This document shows, piece by piece, positions 42,366 to 49,851 of a DNA stretch of 61,074 bases (positions are counted from its first letter, which is position 1; every line of letters begins with the position of its first letter). The notes beneath the pieces are model-generated. The model did no database searches, was not told the DNA's origin, and was given only the letters and a program-made list of their open reading frames with translations. The translations under genes were made by a program, and so were the position numbers. Source of the stretch: Massilia sp. (GTDB lineage Bacteria; Pseudomonadota; Gammaproteobacteria; Burkholderiales; Burkholderiaceae_D). The stretch covers positions 1-61,074 of the forward strand of contig DNCF01000524.1 of the NCBI GenBank assembly GCA_003484545.1. The letters are read 5' to 3'.

Positions 42366-43517
42366 ATGCATGACCTCGAACTCAGCGAAGACCAACGCAT
42401 GATCCGCGACATGGCGCGCGACTTCGCCCGCCGCGAGATCGCCCCCCATGCACAGGCCTGGGAAAAGGCCGGCTGGATCGACGACGCCCTGGTCGCCCAG
42501 ATGGGAGAGCTTGGCCTGCTCGGCATGGTCGTCCCGGAAGAATGGGGCGGCAGCTATATCGACTACGTCGCCTACGCCCTGGCCGTGGAGGAAATCTCCG
42601 CCGGCGACGGCGCCACCGGCGCGCTGATGAGCATCCACAATTCGGTGGGCTGCGGCCCGGTGCTGAATTACGGCTCGCAGGCGCAGAAGGACGAGTGGCT
42701 GGCTGAACTGGCCAGCGGTCGCGCCATCGGCTGCTTCGCCCTCACCGAACCGCAGGCCGGCTCCGAGGCGCACAACCTGCGCACCCGCGCCGAACGGGTG
42801 GACGGCCAGTGGGTGCTCAACGGCAGCAAGCAGTTCTGCAGCAATGCCAAGCGGGCGAAGTTGGCCATCGTCTTCGCGGTGACCGATCCGGACCTCGGCA
42901 AGAAGGGTCTTTCCGCGTTTCTGGTGCCCACCGACACGCCCGGCTTCGCGGTGGAACGCAGCGAACACAAGATGGGCATCCGCGCCTCGGATACCTGCGC
43001 GGTCTCGCTCAGCGACTGCCGAATCCCGCAGGCCAACCTGCTTGGCGAGCGTGGCAAGGGCCTGGCGATTGCGCTGTCGAACCTCGAAGGCGGACGCATC
43101 GGCATCGGCGCGCAAGCCCTGGGCATCGCCCGTGCGGCCTTCGAGGCCGCCCTGCTCTACGCCCGCGAGCGCGTGCAGTTCGGCAAACCGATTGCCGAGC
43201 ACCAGAGCATCGCCAACATGCTTGCCGACATGCAGACCCAACTGAATGCGGCGCGTCTGCTGATTCTGCATGCCGCGCGGCTGAAGAGCGCCGGCCTGCC
43301 GTGCCTGTCCGAAGCCTCCCAGGCCAAGTTGTTCGCCTCGGAAATGGCGGAGAAGGTCTGTTCGCAGGCGGTGCAGATCCACGGTGGCTACGGCTATCTC
43401 GAGGACTACCCGGTGGAGCGCTACTACCGCGATGCGCGTATCACGCAGATCTACGAGGGTTCCAGCGAAATCCAGCGCCTGCTGATCGCGCGGGAGCTGG
43501 CGAACTATCCGCTTTAG
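42366..43517 (+). CDS. Acyl-CoA dehydrogenase, probable isobutyryl-CoA dehydrogenase
   Basis: A 383-residue FAD enzyme with acyl-CoA dehydrogenase signatures CFALTEPQAGSEAHN and the C-terminal base region IYEGSSEIQRLL (catalytic Glu). As last gene of the mmsA-hydratase-mmsB-hydrolase operon it most likely dehydrogenates isobutyryl-CoA to methacrylyl-CoA, the first committed step of this branch. Other short branched acyl-CoAs are possible. It starts 38 bases after the hydrolase. Confidence 0.93.
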   Translation: MHDLELSEDQRMIRDMARDFARREIAPHAQAWEKAGWIDDALVAQMGELGLLGMVVPEEWGGSYIDYVAYALAVEEISAGDGATGALMSIHNSVGCGPVLNYGSQAQKDEWLAELASGRAIGCFALTEPQAGSEAHNLRTRAERVDGQWVLNGSKQFCSNAKRAKLAIVFAVTDPDLGKKGLSAFLVPTDTPGFAVERSEHKMGIRASDTCAVSLSDCRIPQANLLGERGKGLAIALSNLEGGRIGIGAQALGIARAAFEAALLYARERVQFGKPIAEHQSIANMLADMQTQLNAARLLILHAARLKSAGLPCLSEASQAKLFASEMAEKVCSQAVQIHGGYGYLEDYPVERYYRDARITQIYEGSSEIQRLLIARELANYPL

Positions 43518-43585
43518 CGATGAATCCTTGGAAAAGGCGCCGCCGATGCCGCAGTGCTGCCTGATGGCAAATCCGGACAGCCGGG

Positions 43586-43605
43586 GCTGAATTTTCAGCT
43601 TTCAT
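43586..43605 (+). terminator. Weak terminator-like hairpin after the valine operon
   Basis: GCTGAA pairs with TTCAGC across two T residues and is followed by TTTCATT. The stem is short. The region 43606-43733 also holds the TGGGCTTCAGCCCA palindrome (43690-43703) and no gene. Confidence 0.35.
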
Positions 43606-43733
43606 TGGCGGGCCAACGCCCATCCTAGGGCAAATACCTCACGGGATTTGACGTCCCCGCTCCACCTGACTGCCCGATGGTCTGCAGGCTGGGCTTCAGC
43701 CCACCACTCGCTCGAAGCCCATAACCATAGCCA

Positions 43734-43763
43734 AATAAAAAGGGGAGCCGCTAGGCTCCCCTT
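43734..43763 (-). terminator. Intrinsic terminator of the small RNA
   Basis: On the minus strand AGGGGAGCC and GGCTCCCCT pair around TAGC, followed by TTTTTATTT. It is strong and correctly oriented for the small RNA. Confidence 0.92.
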
Positions 43764-44098
43764 CAGGGCGTGTTGCTTTGTTCTTCTTCTGCTGACGGGC
43801 TTGTTGTTTTTGTTCGCAGCCCGATCGGACCATCGTCCGCATAGCAGTCCCATTCGGGACATAAAGAACAAACGGATTATTTTGGTCGCTGATGTTGCCA
43901 CTGCCCTCGCGGGCTCAACCGGTTCTGGAGCTGCCTCAAGGCAGTTTTATTGTTCTCGGTCCGGTCGACAGGAAACCTGTCGGGCAATTCCTCTCCAAAA
44001 GAATCAGTTTGCTACGTCTCCCACCTGCTTGTTTTTATTGTGTCGGAGTCGCTACGTGTTGTTCTTGTTATTGGGTGTGCTTTCTTGTTCTTGTTGTG
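43734..44098 (-). ncRNA. crcZ/crcY: CrcZ/CrcY/CrcX-family Hfq/Crc-sequestering small RNA
   Basis: A minus-strand transcript of about 365 nt is bounded by a sigma-54 promoter and an intrinsic terminator. It carries at least six A-rich AAnAAnAA blocks separated by structured segments, among them ACAACAAGAACAAG, CAATAACAAGAACAAC, ACAATAAAAACAAG, GAACAATAAAAC, GAACAAAAACAACAAG and AGAAGAAGAACAAAG. This is the defining layout of the Pseudomonas Crc RNAs (about 350-410 nt), which titrate Hfq-Crc and relieve catabolite repression when CbrAB is active. It lies alone between a valine operon and an acyl-CoA ligase cluster and not beside cbrB-pcnB, where CrcZ normally sits, so it may be CrcY or CrcX. 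Ends are predicted to within a few bases. Confidence 0.9.
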
Positions 44099-44109
44099 CC
44101 CATTAGAAA

Positions 44110-44124
44110 GCATTCGCCGTGCCA
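44110..44124 (-). promoter_or_regulatory. Sigma-54 (RpoN) promoter of the small RNA
   Basis: The minus strand reads TGGCACG-GCGA-ATGCT, against the consensus TGGCACG-N4-TTGCW (one mismatch). The -24 GG and -12 GC are at the required spacing, and transcription should start near 44098. CbrB is an RpoN-dependent activator, which fits the upstream dyads. Confidence 0.85.
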
Positions 44125-44198
44125 GCTTTTGAGAATCCTTTATTTTCAATAGGTTAGCCATCTTCACCTGTCACGAGAGACTGCCGCGCCAGCCCTTT

Positions 44199-44271
44199 CG
44201 TTACCGCCCACCCCAGGAGACCGTTACGCCGTACGAAAGGAGTAACACCTTCGGACAGGTTTCCAGTAACA
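44199..44271 (-). promoter_or_regulatory. CbrB-type upstream activating sites
   Basis: TGTTAC (44247-44242) and GTAACG (44227-44222) form a dyad with a 14-base spacer, matching the reported CbrB pattern TGTTAC-N14-GTAACA with one mismatch. Two more half-sites flank it (TGTTAC 44271-44266, GTAACG 44204-44199). The cluster is 80-170 bases upstream of the start, the normal range for an enhancer-binding protein. Confidence 0.75.
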
Positions 44272-44386
44272 GCTGCAGCTCCGCATCGGGCGCTCAACGC
44301 AGGACACCCCGACAGTGGTCACCGTCAGGGTGTCGATCGCTCGATGGGCATAGGTAGGTTCTTCGGCTGGTTAGCGCCTGGGCGTA

Positions 44387-44605
44387 TCAGGCGTCCGCTG
44401 TTTGCACAGCAGTTTCCTTGCGTCTTGCCATGTAATCGCAGGCCAGAATGGCCAGCAGTGGAACGACGCCAACACTGAGGGCAGCGTGCCAGGATCCGAT
44501 CAGACCCACGAAAAGCATCCCCACGACAACGATCGCAGCGACGCAATGGGCTAGGAAACGACACAGTTCAAGTGCAACTACTTGTTGTTCGGCATTGTTA
44601 TTCAT
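44387..44605 (-). CDS. Small two-helix membrane protein upstream of the small RNA
   Basis: A 72-residue protein with two hydrophobic helices (about 18-38 and 44-62) and a short basic cytoplasmic end. I do not recognise a family. The ATG at 44605 (MNNNAEQQ) is chosen because GGGGAGT lies 8 bases upstream; an ATG at 44653 would add 16 residues. It is transcribed toward the small RNA and ends about 115 bases before the CbrB sites, so read-through into the RNA is possible. Confidence 0.6.
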   Translation of the reverse strand: MNNNAEQQVVALELCRFLAHCVAAIVVVGMLFVGLIGSWHAALSVGVVPLLAILACDYMARRKETAVQTADA

Positions 44606-44654
44606 GACGTTTGACTCCCCGTTTTTCTTGTAATAAGCAGCCTCCGTTTTCATA

Positions 44655-44801
44655 TTAGTCCGCCGTTAAAAGCCTGCAACTAAAACCGACGTGCGGCACG
44701 TCTAGGGCGGGCTTTACAGGGATTACCCCATACTTTCGTCGATACCCTTCAATAACTTTGGCGGCTGTTCGAACATAAGTCGCAGATATTCTGAAATCCA
44801 T
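44655..44801 (-). CDS. Possible 48-residue small protein
   Basis: An open frame from ATG 44801 (MDFRISATYVRTAAKVIEGY onward) to TAA at 44655, directly ahead of the membrane-protein gene. Composition is protein-like, with mixed basic and hydrophobic residues and no GC-frame skew. AGGA sits only two bases before the ATG, and I know no family. It could also be the tail of a decayed gene, since the frame stays open upstream to about 44861. Confidence 0.28.
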   Translation of the reverse strand: MDFRISATYVRTAAKVIEGYRRKYGVIPVKPALDVPHVGFSCRLLTAD

Positions 44802-44931
44802 TTCCTGACTGTTTGTCCAATAAAGGCCATGCTGATAAGCAGGGCGCCCGGGCAGCACCATGAACGGCCCCAGCGAGGCTTTTATTGAAAAAAGCCCACA
44901 GGCTTCTTCGCCATTTCACCCCGCCGCGCGC

Positions 44932-46014
44932 TCAGTCCCACCCTTCGTTCGTACTGCACCGCAGCGTTCGCCGCGCCTTGCCTGGTGTGCGCGAAAACCG
45001 CGGCGCCGGCGCCGCCTGCATCATCCCGTCGAGTTCCTGATAGACCCCGCGCTGGCGCAGATGGGGATGCTGCGGCGCATCGGCCAGTTCCAGCACGGGC
45101 GCGAAACAGGCGTCGCTGCCCTCCAGCAAGGCACACCACTCGGCTTGGGTGCGGGTCGCGAACAGCCGCTCCAGCAACTCGCCCTGCGCAGGCCACTCGG
45201 CCGGATCAACACAGCCCGCCCACAGCGCTTCCGGTGCGTCCATGCGCACCAGCAGCTCACGCCAGAACTGCGGCTCCAGCGGGCCGATGGCGATTTCGCG
45301 GCCGTCCGCGCAGCGGTAGCAGCGGTAGTTCGGCGCCGCTCCAGCCAGCGGATTGCGATCACGCTGCAGGTCGATCCGTCCACTCGGCAGCAAGCCGGCG
45401 AAGAACGTCATCAGCGACGACACCCCGTCGACGATGGCCGCATCGATCACTTGCCCCTGCCCTGAGCGCTCGCGCTCCCACAATGCGGCGAGAATGCCGA
45501 CGGCGAGGTAGAGCGAGCCACCACCGAAATCACCGACTAGATTCAACGGAGGGATGGCCGGCCCGCTGTCGCCACGGATCGCCGCCAGCGCGCCGGTCAG
45601 CGCGATGTAGTTGATATCGTGCCCAGCGGCCTTCGCCAACGGGCCGCTCTGCCCCCAGCCGGTCATGCGACCGTAGATCAGCCGCGGATTGCGTTCCAGC
45701 AGCTCGTCCGGCCCCAGCCCCAGCCGCTCCATCACCCCGGGGCGGAAGCCTTCGATCAGCACGTCGGCGTCCATGGCCAGCGCCAGGCTTCGCTCTCGTC
45801 CCGCCACGCTGCGGATGTCGAGGGTCAGCGTCTTGCGCCCGCGATCGACCACCGGGTTCGGCCAGCCATTGCCACCTTCGCGCTCGATACGCAGCACCTC
45901 GGCGCCCATGTCGGCCAACAGCATGGCGCAATGCGGACCGGGGCCGATGCCGGCGAACTCCAGCACGCGCAGCCCGCACAGCGGTCCGCTACGGGTATCG
46001 TCATGTTCGTTCAT
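44932..46014 (-). CDS. CaiB/BaiF CoA-transferase family, probable alpha-methylacyl-CoA racemase
   Basis: A 360-residue family III CoA-transferase fold protein. The LRVLEFAGIGPGPHCAMLLA N-terminus, the catalytic Asp region AAGHDINYIALTGAL and YCGKGQVID-like GQGQVIDAAIVDG are those of alpha-methylacyl-CoA racemases. It would interconvert 2R and 2S methyl-branched acyl-CoAs so that a stereospecific dehydrogenase can act. The start at 46014 has AAGGAG 9 bases upstream, replacing an in-frame ATG 7 codons earlier. It follows the acyl-CoA ligase by about 70 bases, probably as one operon. Confidence 0.9.
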   Translation of the reverse strand: MNEHDDTRSGPLCGLRVLEFAGIGPGPHCAMLLADMGAEVLRIEREGGNGWPNPVVDRGRKTLTLDIRSVAGRERSLALAMDADVLIEGFRPGVMERLGLGPDELLERNPRLIYGRMTGWGQSGPLAKAAGHDINYIALTGALAAIRGDSGPAIPPLNLVGDFGGGSLYLAVGILAALWERERSGQGQVIDAAIVDGVSSLMTFFAGLLPSGRIDLQRDRNPLAGAAPNYRCYRCADGREIAIGPLEPQFWRELLVRMDAPEALWAGCVDPAEWPAQGELLERLFATRTQAEWCALLEGSDACFAPVLELADAPQHPHLRQRGVYQELDGMMQAAPAPRFSRTPGKARRTLRCSTNEGWD

Positions 46015-46086
46015 GGGTCGATCTCCTTGATGCACGCACGCGGACGCGCCCCGCGCCGAAGCGCGGAGCGCGTCCGTTAACAGGCG

Positions 46087-47721
46087 TTACTGGTTGACGA
46101 CGCTGGGCTGGTTCTCGACCAGATGATTGCGATAACGCTCGCGCAGGACCTTCTTGTCGATCTTGCCGGTGGCGGTGAGCGGCACCGCGTCGAAGATCAC
46201 CGCGTCAGGCATCCACCACTTGACGATGTTCGGCTCCAGGTGGGCGAGGATTTGCTCCACCGTGATCTCGGCATCGCTGTGCGGCTCGACCACCAGTAGC
46301 GGGCGCTCCTCCCATTTCGGGTGGAACACCCCTACCACTGCCGCCACCTTCACGCCCGGACAGGCCGCGGCCACGTTCTCGATATCGATGGAGCTGACCC
46401 ATTCGCCACCGGACTTGATCACATCCTTGCTGCGATCGGTGATGCGCATGAAGCCATCGGCGTCCAGCGTGGCGATGTCCCCGGTGTCGAACCATCCTTC
46501 GGCATCCAGCGCGCTTTTCTCGCTGCGGTAGTAACGTTCCACCGTCCACGGCCCGCGCACCTTGAGGCTGCCGGAGCTGACACCATCACAGGGCAGCTCG
46601 TTGCCCTGCTCGTCCACTACCTTCAGCTCGATGCCGAACTGCAACCGCCCCTGGCGCGACCAGATGGTGTCATTGGTGGCCTGCTGGCCGCGTTCGGCCA
46701 GCTTGGGCGTCGGCGTCGCCACCACGCCCAGGGGGCTGGTCTCGGTCATGCCCCACAGCTGGCAGACCGCCACGCCATACTTGGTCTGGAACGTCTCGGC
46801 CATGGCCCGCGGTACGGCGGAACCGCCGATCACCAGCCGTGCCAGGCTGCCCGAATCCTCGCCGCTGCGCTCCAGATGCGCGAGGTACATGGTCCAGATG
46901 GTCGGCACGCCGCCGGACAGGGTAACGCCCTCGCTCTTGATCAGCTCCTGCAGGCTGGCGCCGTCCATCTTGTCGCACGGCAGGACGAACTTGCAGCCAT
47001 TGATCGCCGCAGCGAACGGCAGGCCCCAGGCGGTGCCGTGATAGAGCGACGAACAGGGCATGATGCAGTCGAAGGCGGACAGTCCGAACGCACCGGAAAG
47101 CCCCGCCGCCATGGCGTGCAGCACCACCGAGCGGTGGCTGTAGAGCACGCCCTTGGGGTCGCCGGTGGTGCCGGAGGTGTAGCAGAGCACCGCACCAGCG
47201 TTCTCGTCGAACTGCGGCCAGGCGAGCGGCTGTTCGACGGCGATCAGCTGCTCGTAGCCCATCACCCCTTCGAGGCCGGACGAAGGCTGCGCGGCCAGTT
47301 CGATGAAATGCCGGATATTGCTCAGCCGCGGCCGCAGACGGGCGACGCAGGCGGCGAAGCTGCTGTCGAACAGCAGCACCTGGCTGCCGGCATGGTTGAT
47401 GGTGTACACGATCTGCTCATCCGACAGCCGCGGATTGGCGGTGTGCAGCACCGCGCCGATGCCGGGTACGGCGAAGAACAGTTCGTAATGACGATGGGTG
47501 TTCCAGGCCAGCGACGACACGCAGTCGCCGGGGCCGATGCCCAGCGCACGCAGCATACTGGCAGCCTGCGCGGCGCGGTTCGCAAGGCCGGCGTAGTCGT
47601 ACCGCCAGAGGGGTTCATCGACCAGCCGCGAGACGATTTCGCGGTCGCCATGGGCACGGGCGGCGTGGGTGAGGATGCCGCTGATCAGCAGGGGGGCGTT
47701 CTGCATCAAACCTGGTTGCAT
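46087..47721 (-). CDS. AlkK-like medium/branched-chain acyl-CoA ligase
   Basis: A 544-residue AMP-forming ligase with the P-loop YTSGTTGDPKGVLYSHRS, the A5 region QLWGMTETSP, A7 WFDTGDIATLD, A8 ITDRSKDVIKSGGEW and catalytic Lys in LTATGKIDKKVLRERY. Closest flavour is AlkK-type (PF13193-containing). It activates a fatty acid to its CoA ester in the cytoplasm. The start at 47721 follows AGGTAGGA; an 81-residue in-frame extension into the next gene has no coding character. A CA motif lies in the leader. It probably supplies CoA esters to the adjacent racemase. Confidence 0.9.
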   Translation of the reverse strand: MQPGLMQNAPLLISGILTHAARAHGDREIVSRLVDEPLWRYDYAGLANRAAQAASMLRALGIGPGDCVSSLAWNTHRHYELFFAVPGIGAVLHTANPRLSDEQIVYTINHAGSQVLLFDSSFAACVARLRPRLSNIRHFIELAAQPSSGLEGVMGYEQLIAVEQPLAWPQFDENAGAVLCYTSGTTGDPKGVLYSHRSVVLHAMAAGLSGAFGLSAFDCIMPCSSLYHGTAWGLPFAAAINGCKFVLPCDKMDGASLQELIKSEGVTLSGGVPTIWTMYLAHLERSGEDSGSLARLVIGGSAVPRAMAETFQTKYGVAVCQLWGMTETSPLGVVATPTPKLAERGQQATNDTIWSRQGRLQFGIELKVVDEQGNELPCDGVSSGSLKVRGPWTVERYYRSEKSALDAEGWFDTGDIATLDADGFMRITDRSKDVIKSGGEWVSSIDIENVAAACPGVKVAAVVGVFHPKWEERPLLVVEPHSDAEITVEQILAHLEPNIVKWWMPDAVIFDAVPLTATGKIDKKVLRERYRNHLVENQPSVVNQ

Positions 47722-47833
47722 GTTTCCTACCTCTATCTTGTTTTTATTGTCGACGTGCCGGTCGAGGAAACGGCGTTCTACCGGCATGGTTCTTCGTTTG
47801 GCCGCCTCAGGCACGCGGGCGGCGCAGCGGTGC
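47722..47833. other. Probable junction between Pseudomonas-like and Oxalobacteraceae-like DNA
   Basis: To the left lie a CrcZ-type RNA, Crc target motifs and Pseudomonas-like operons. To the right lie genes with betaproteobacterial character and GTAGGGTGGG-type hairpin repeats that do not occur on the left. The Hfq/Crc motif at 47737-47748 is the last Pseudomonas-specific feature and the dehydrogenase stop at 47834 the first feature of the other kind. I see no repeat, tRNA or integrase here. Confidence 0.6.
47737..47748 (-). promoter_or_regulatory. Hfq/Crc target (CA) motif in the acyl-CoA ligase leader
   Basis: The minus strand reads AATAAAAACAAG about 16 bases before the ligase ATG. With flanking bases, ACAATAAAAACAAG is identical over 14 bases to one block of the small RNA at 44028-44041. 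Confidence 0.65.
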
Positions 47834-48973
47834 TCAGTCAGATCCTCCGAGGTTGCAGGAGATGACCAGGCGCTGGATGTCGCTGGTGCCTTCGTAGATC
47901 TGGCAAACCCGTACGTCGCGGTAGATGCGCTCCACCGGGAAGTCGGACAGGTAGCCGTAGCCACCCAGGGTCTGGATCGCTGCCGAGCAGACCCTTTCCG
48001 CCATCTCCGAGGCGAACAGCTTGGCCATCGCGGCTTCCTTCAGGCAGGGCAGGCCCGCATCCTTCATCGAGGCCGCGTGCAGGATCAGCTGGCGCGCCGC
48101 CTCGATCTTCATCGCCATTTCGGACAATTTGAATTGCACCGACTGGTGCTCGAAGATCGGCTTGCCGAAGCTGGTCCGTTCCTTCGCATAGCCGAGCGCC
48201 GCCTCGAAGGCCGCGCGCGCCATGCCCACCGATTGCGAGGCGATGCCGATGCGGCCACCTTCCAGGCCCGACAGCGCGATCTTGTAGCCCATGCCTTCTT
48301 CGCCGATCAGGTTCGCGGCAGGGATGCGGCAATTGTCGAACACGATCTGGGCGGTGTCCGACGAATGCTGGCCCATCTTCTGTTCCAGGCCGGCGACGAT
48401 GTAGCCCGGGGTATCGGTCGGCATCCAGAAGGCGCTGATCCCCTTCTTGCCGGCGGCCTTGTCCGTGACCGCCATCACGATCGCCACGTCGCCGTACTTG
48501 CCGCTGGTGATGAACTGCTTCGAACCGTTGATGACGTACTCGTCGCCCTCGCGGGTGGCGGTGGTGCGCAGCGCCGAGGCGTCGCTGCCGGTATGCGGCT
48601 CGGTCAGGGCAAAGGCGCCCAGCAGTTCGCCCTGGGCCAGCGGACGCAGCCATTGTTCCTTCTGCGCGTCGCTGGCATACATCATGGCGATCGAGCAGAC
48701 CGGGCAGTTGTTGACCGAGATGATGGTCGAGGTGCCGCCGTCGCCGGCCGCGATCTCTTCCAGCACCAGCGCCAGCGACACGTAGTCGAGGCCCGCCCCG
48801 CCGTACTGCTCCGGCACGGCGACGCCGAAGGCGCCCAGCTGCGCCAGTTCCTTCAGTTCGGCTTTCGGGAAATAGTGTTCCTTGTCCCAGCGCGCCGCGT
48901 TCGGGGCCAGGCGTTCCTGCGCGTAGCTGCGCAGGGCGTCGCGGATCATCTGGTGTTCTTCGGTCAGGATCAT
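47834..48973 (-). CDS. Acyl-CoA dehydrogenase
   Basis: A 379-residue FAD-dependent acyl-CoA dehydrogenase (GAFALTEPHTGSDASAL; C-terminal catalytic region IYEGTSDIQRLV). It is of the short/medium-chain butyryl-CoA dehydrogenase type; the substrate cannot be fixed. Transcribed after an SDR gene (29-base gap) and thiolase. It is also the gene closest to the lineage junction, so its 3' end may not be original. Confidence 0.9.
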   Translation of the reverse strand: MILTEEHQMIRDALRSYAQERLAPNAARWDKEHYFPKAELKELAQLGAFGVAVPEQYGGAGLDYVSLALVLEEIAAGDGGTSTIISVNNCPVCSIAMMYASDAQKEQWLRPLAQGELLGAFALTEPHTGSDASALRTTATREGDEYVINGSKQFITSGKYGDVAIVMAVTDKAAGKKGISAFWMPTDTPGYIVAGLEQKMGQHSSDTAQIVFDNCRIPAANLIGEEGMGYKIALSGLEGGRIGIASQSVGMARAAFEAALGYAKERTSFGKPIFEHQSVQFKLSEMAMKIEAARQLILHAASMKDAGLPCLKEAAMAKLFASEMAERVCSAAIQTLGGYGYLSDFPVERIYRDVRVCQIYEGTSDIQRLVISCNLGGSD

Positions 48974-49002
48974 GGTGTCTCGTATGTGGTTGTTGTAGCG
49001 GC

Positions 49003-49671
49003 TTACCAGGGAATCGGGTCGCCGTCGTGATTCAGGAAGCTGCCGTTGGCATCCATCGTGGCTTGCGCCAGGGTGGCGCGCAAGTCGCGCACGCTGTGCT
49101 CGACGCTGATCGCCGCGCCGCTGCCGCCCATGTCGGTCTGCACCCAGCCGGGGTGGAAGGCGATGCAGGTCGCGCCTTGCGGGCCGTAGGTCAGCGCGGT
49201 GTCGGCGAGGACCGAATTCAGGGCCGCCTTGCTGGCGCGGTAGAGCGAGCCGCTGGCGCTGCTGCGCGCGCCGATCGAGCCCATGCGCGAGGACAGCACG
49301 CCCAGCTTGCCGCAGGTGGCGGCCACCAGCGGCGCGATGATCGGCAGCAGGCGCATCGCGGCCAGGACATTCGTGTGCATCACGGCGTCGAAGTCCTGCT
49401 GGGTCGGGAAGCCGTCGTGGCGCGGGCCGTAGAGGCCGGCGACCAGCCAGGCGGTGTCGATCTTCTCGTCGTCGAGCTTCCAGCCGAGACCGGCGATGGC
49501 CTCGGCATCCGTGACGTCGAGCGCGTGCGGCTCGGCGCCCAGGGCGGCGAGATTGTCGAGGTCCTGCCCCTTGCGGGCGGTGGCGATCACGCGCCAGCCC
49601 TCTAGACGGTACTGGCGTGCCAGTTCGTGGCCGATGCCGCGCGAGGCGCCGATGATCAAAGCGGTGGGCAT
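49003..49671 (-). CDS. Short-chain dehydrogenase/reductase (SDR)
   Basis: A 222-residue classical SDR: N-terminal nucleotide motif GASRGIGHE, active-site Ser in VLSSRMGS and the YRASK catalytic Tyr-Lys pair. NAD(P)(H)-dependent; the substrate is unknown. The small size resembles C-factor/sniffer-like SDRs. A large inverted repeat separates it from the thiolase upstream. Confidence 0.9.
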   Translation of the reverse strand: MPTALIIGASRGIGHELARQYRLEGWRVIATARKGQDLDNLAALGAEPHALDVTDAEAIAGLGWKLDDEKIDTAWLVAGLYGPRHDGFPTQQDFDAVMHTNVLAAMRLLPIIAPLVAATCGKLGVLSSRMGSIGARSSASGSLYRASKAALNSVLADTALTYGPQGATCIAFHPGWVQTDMGGSGAAISVEHSVRDLRATLAQATMDANGSFLNHDGDPIPW

Positions 49672-49712
49672 GTTTTGTTGCTCCGTGTGGTGTCTGGGTG
49701 TTTACACGTACG

Positions 49713-49781
49713 ACCGCGTGGGTTCAAGAACCCACCCTACAAAAGCGTTTTGCGTAGGGTGGGTTCTTGAACCCACGCGGT
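49713..49781. repeat. Paired 28-base inverted repeat, copy 1 of the right-side hairpin family
   Basis: Two 28-base arms (49713-49740 and 49754-49781) are perfect reverse complements; the right arm begins GTAGGGTGGGTTCTTGAACC. Each arm is itself partly palindromic (GGGTTC-GAACCC). It lies between the thiolase stop and the SDR start and would form a strong hairpin. Related copies are at 52985-53031 and 58464-58567. Confidence 0.85.
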
Positions 49782-49851
49782 ACAACGTATCCAAACAAAC
49801 ATCGTAACCGGAAACCGGAAACCTCAATGGTCCGGCTCCCGGTATGTAACA

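Noticed and set aside
47500..48100. Genomic-island boundary with integrase, tRNA or direct repeats
   Set aside because: None of these can be seen near the junction.
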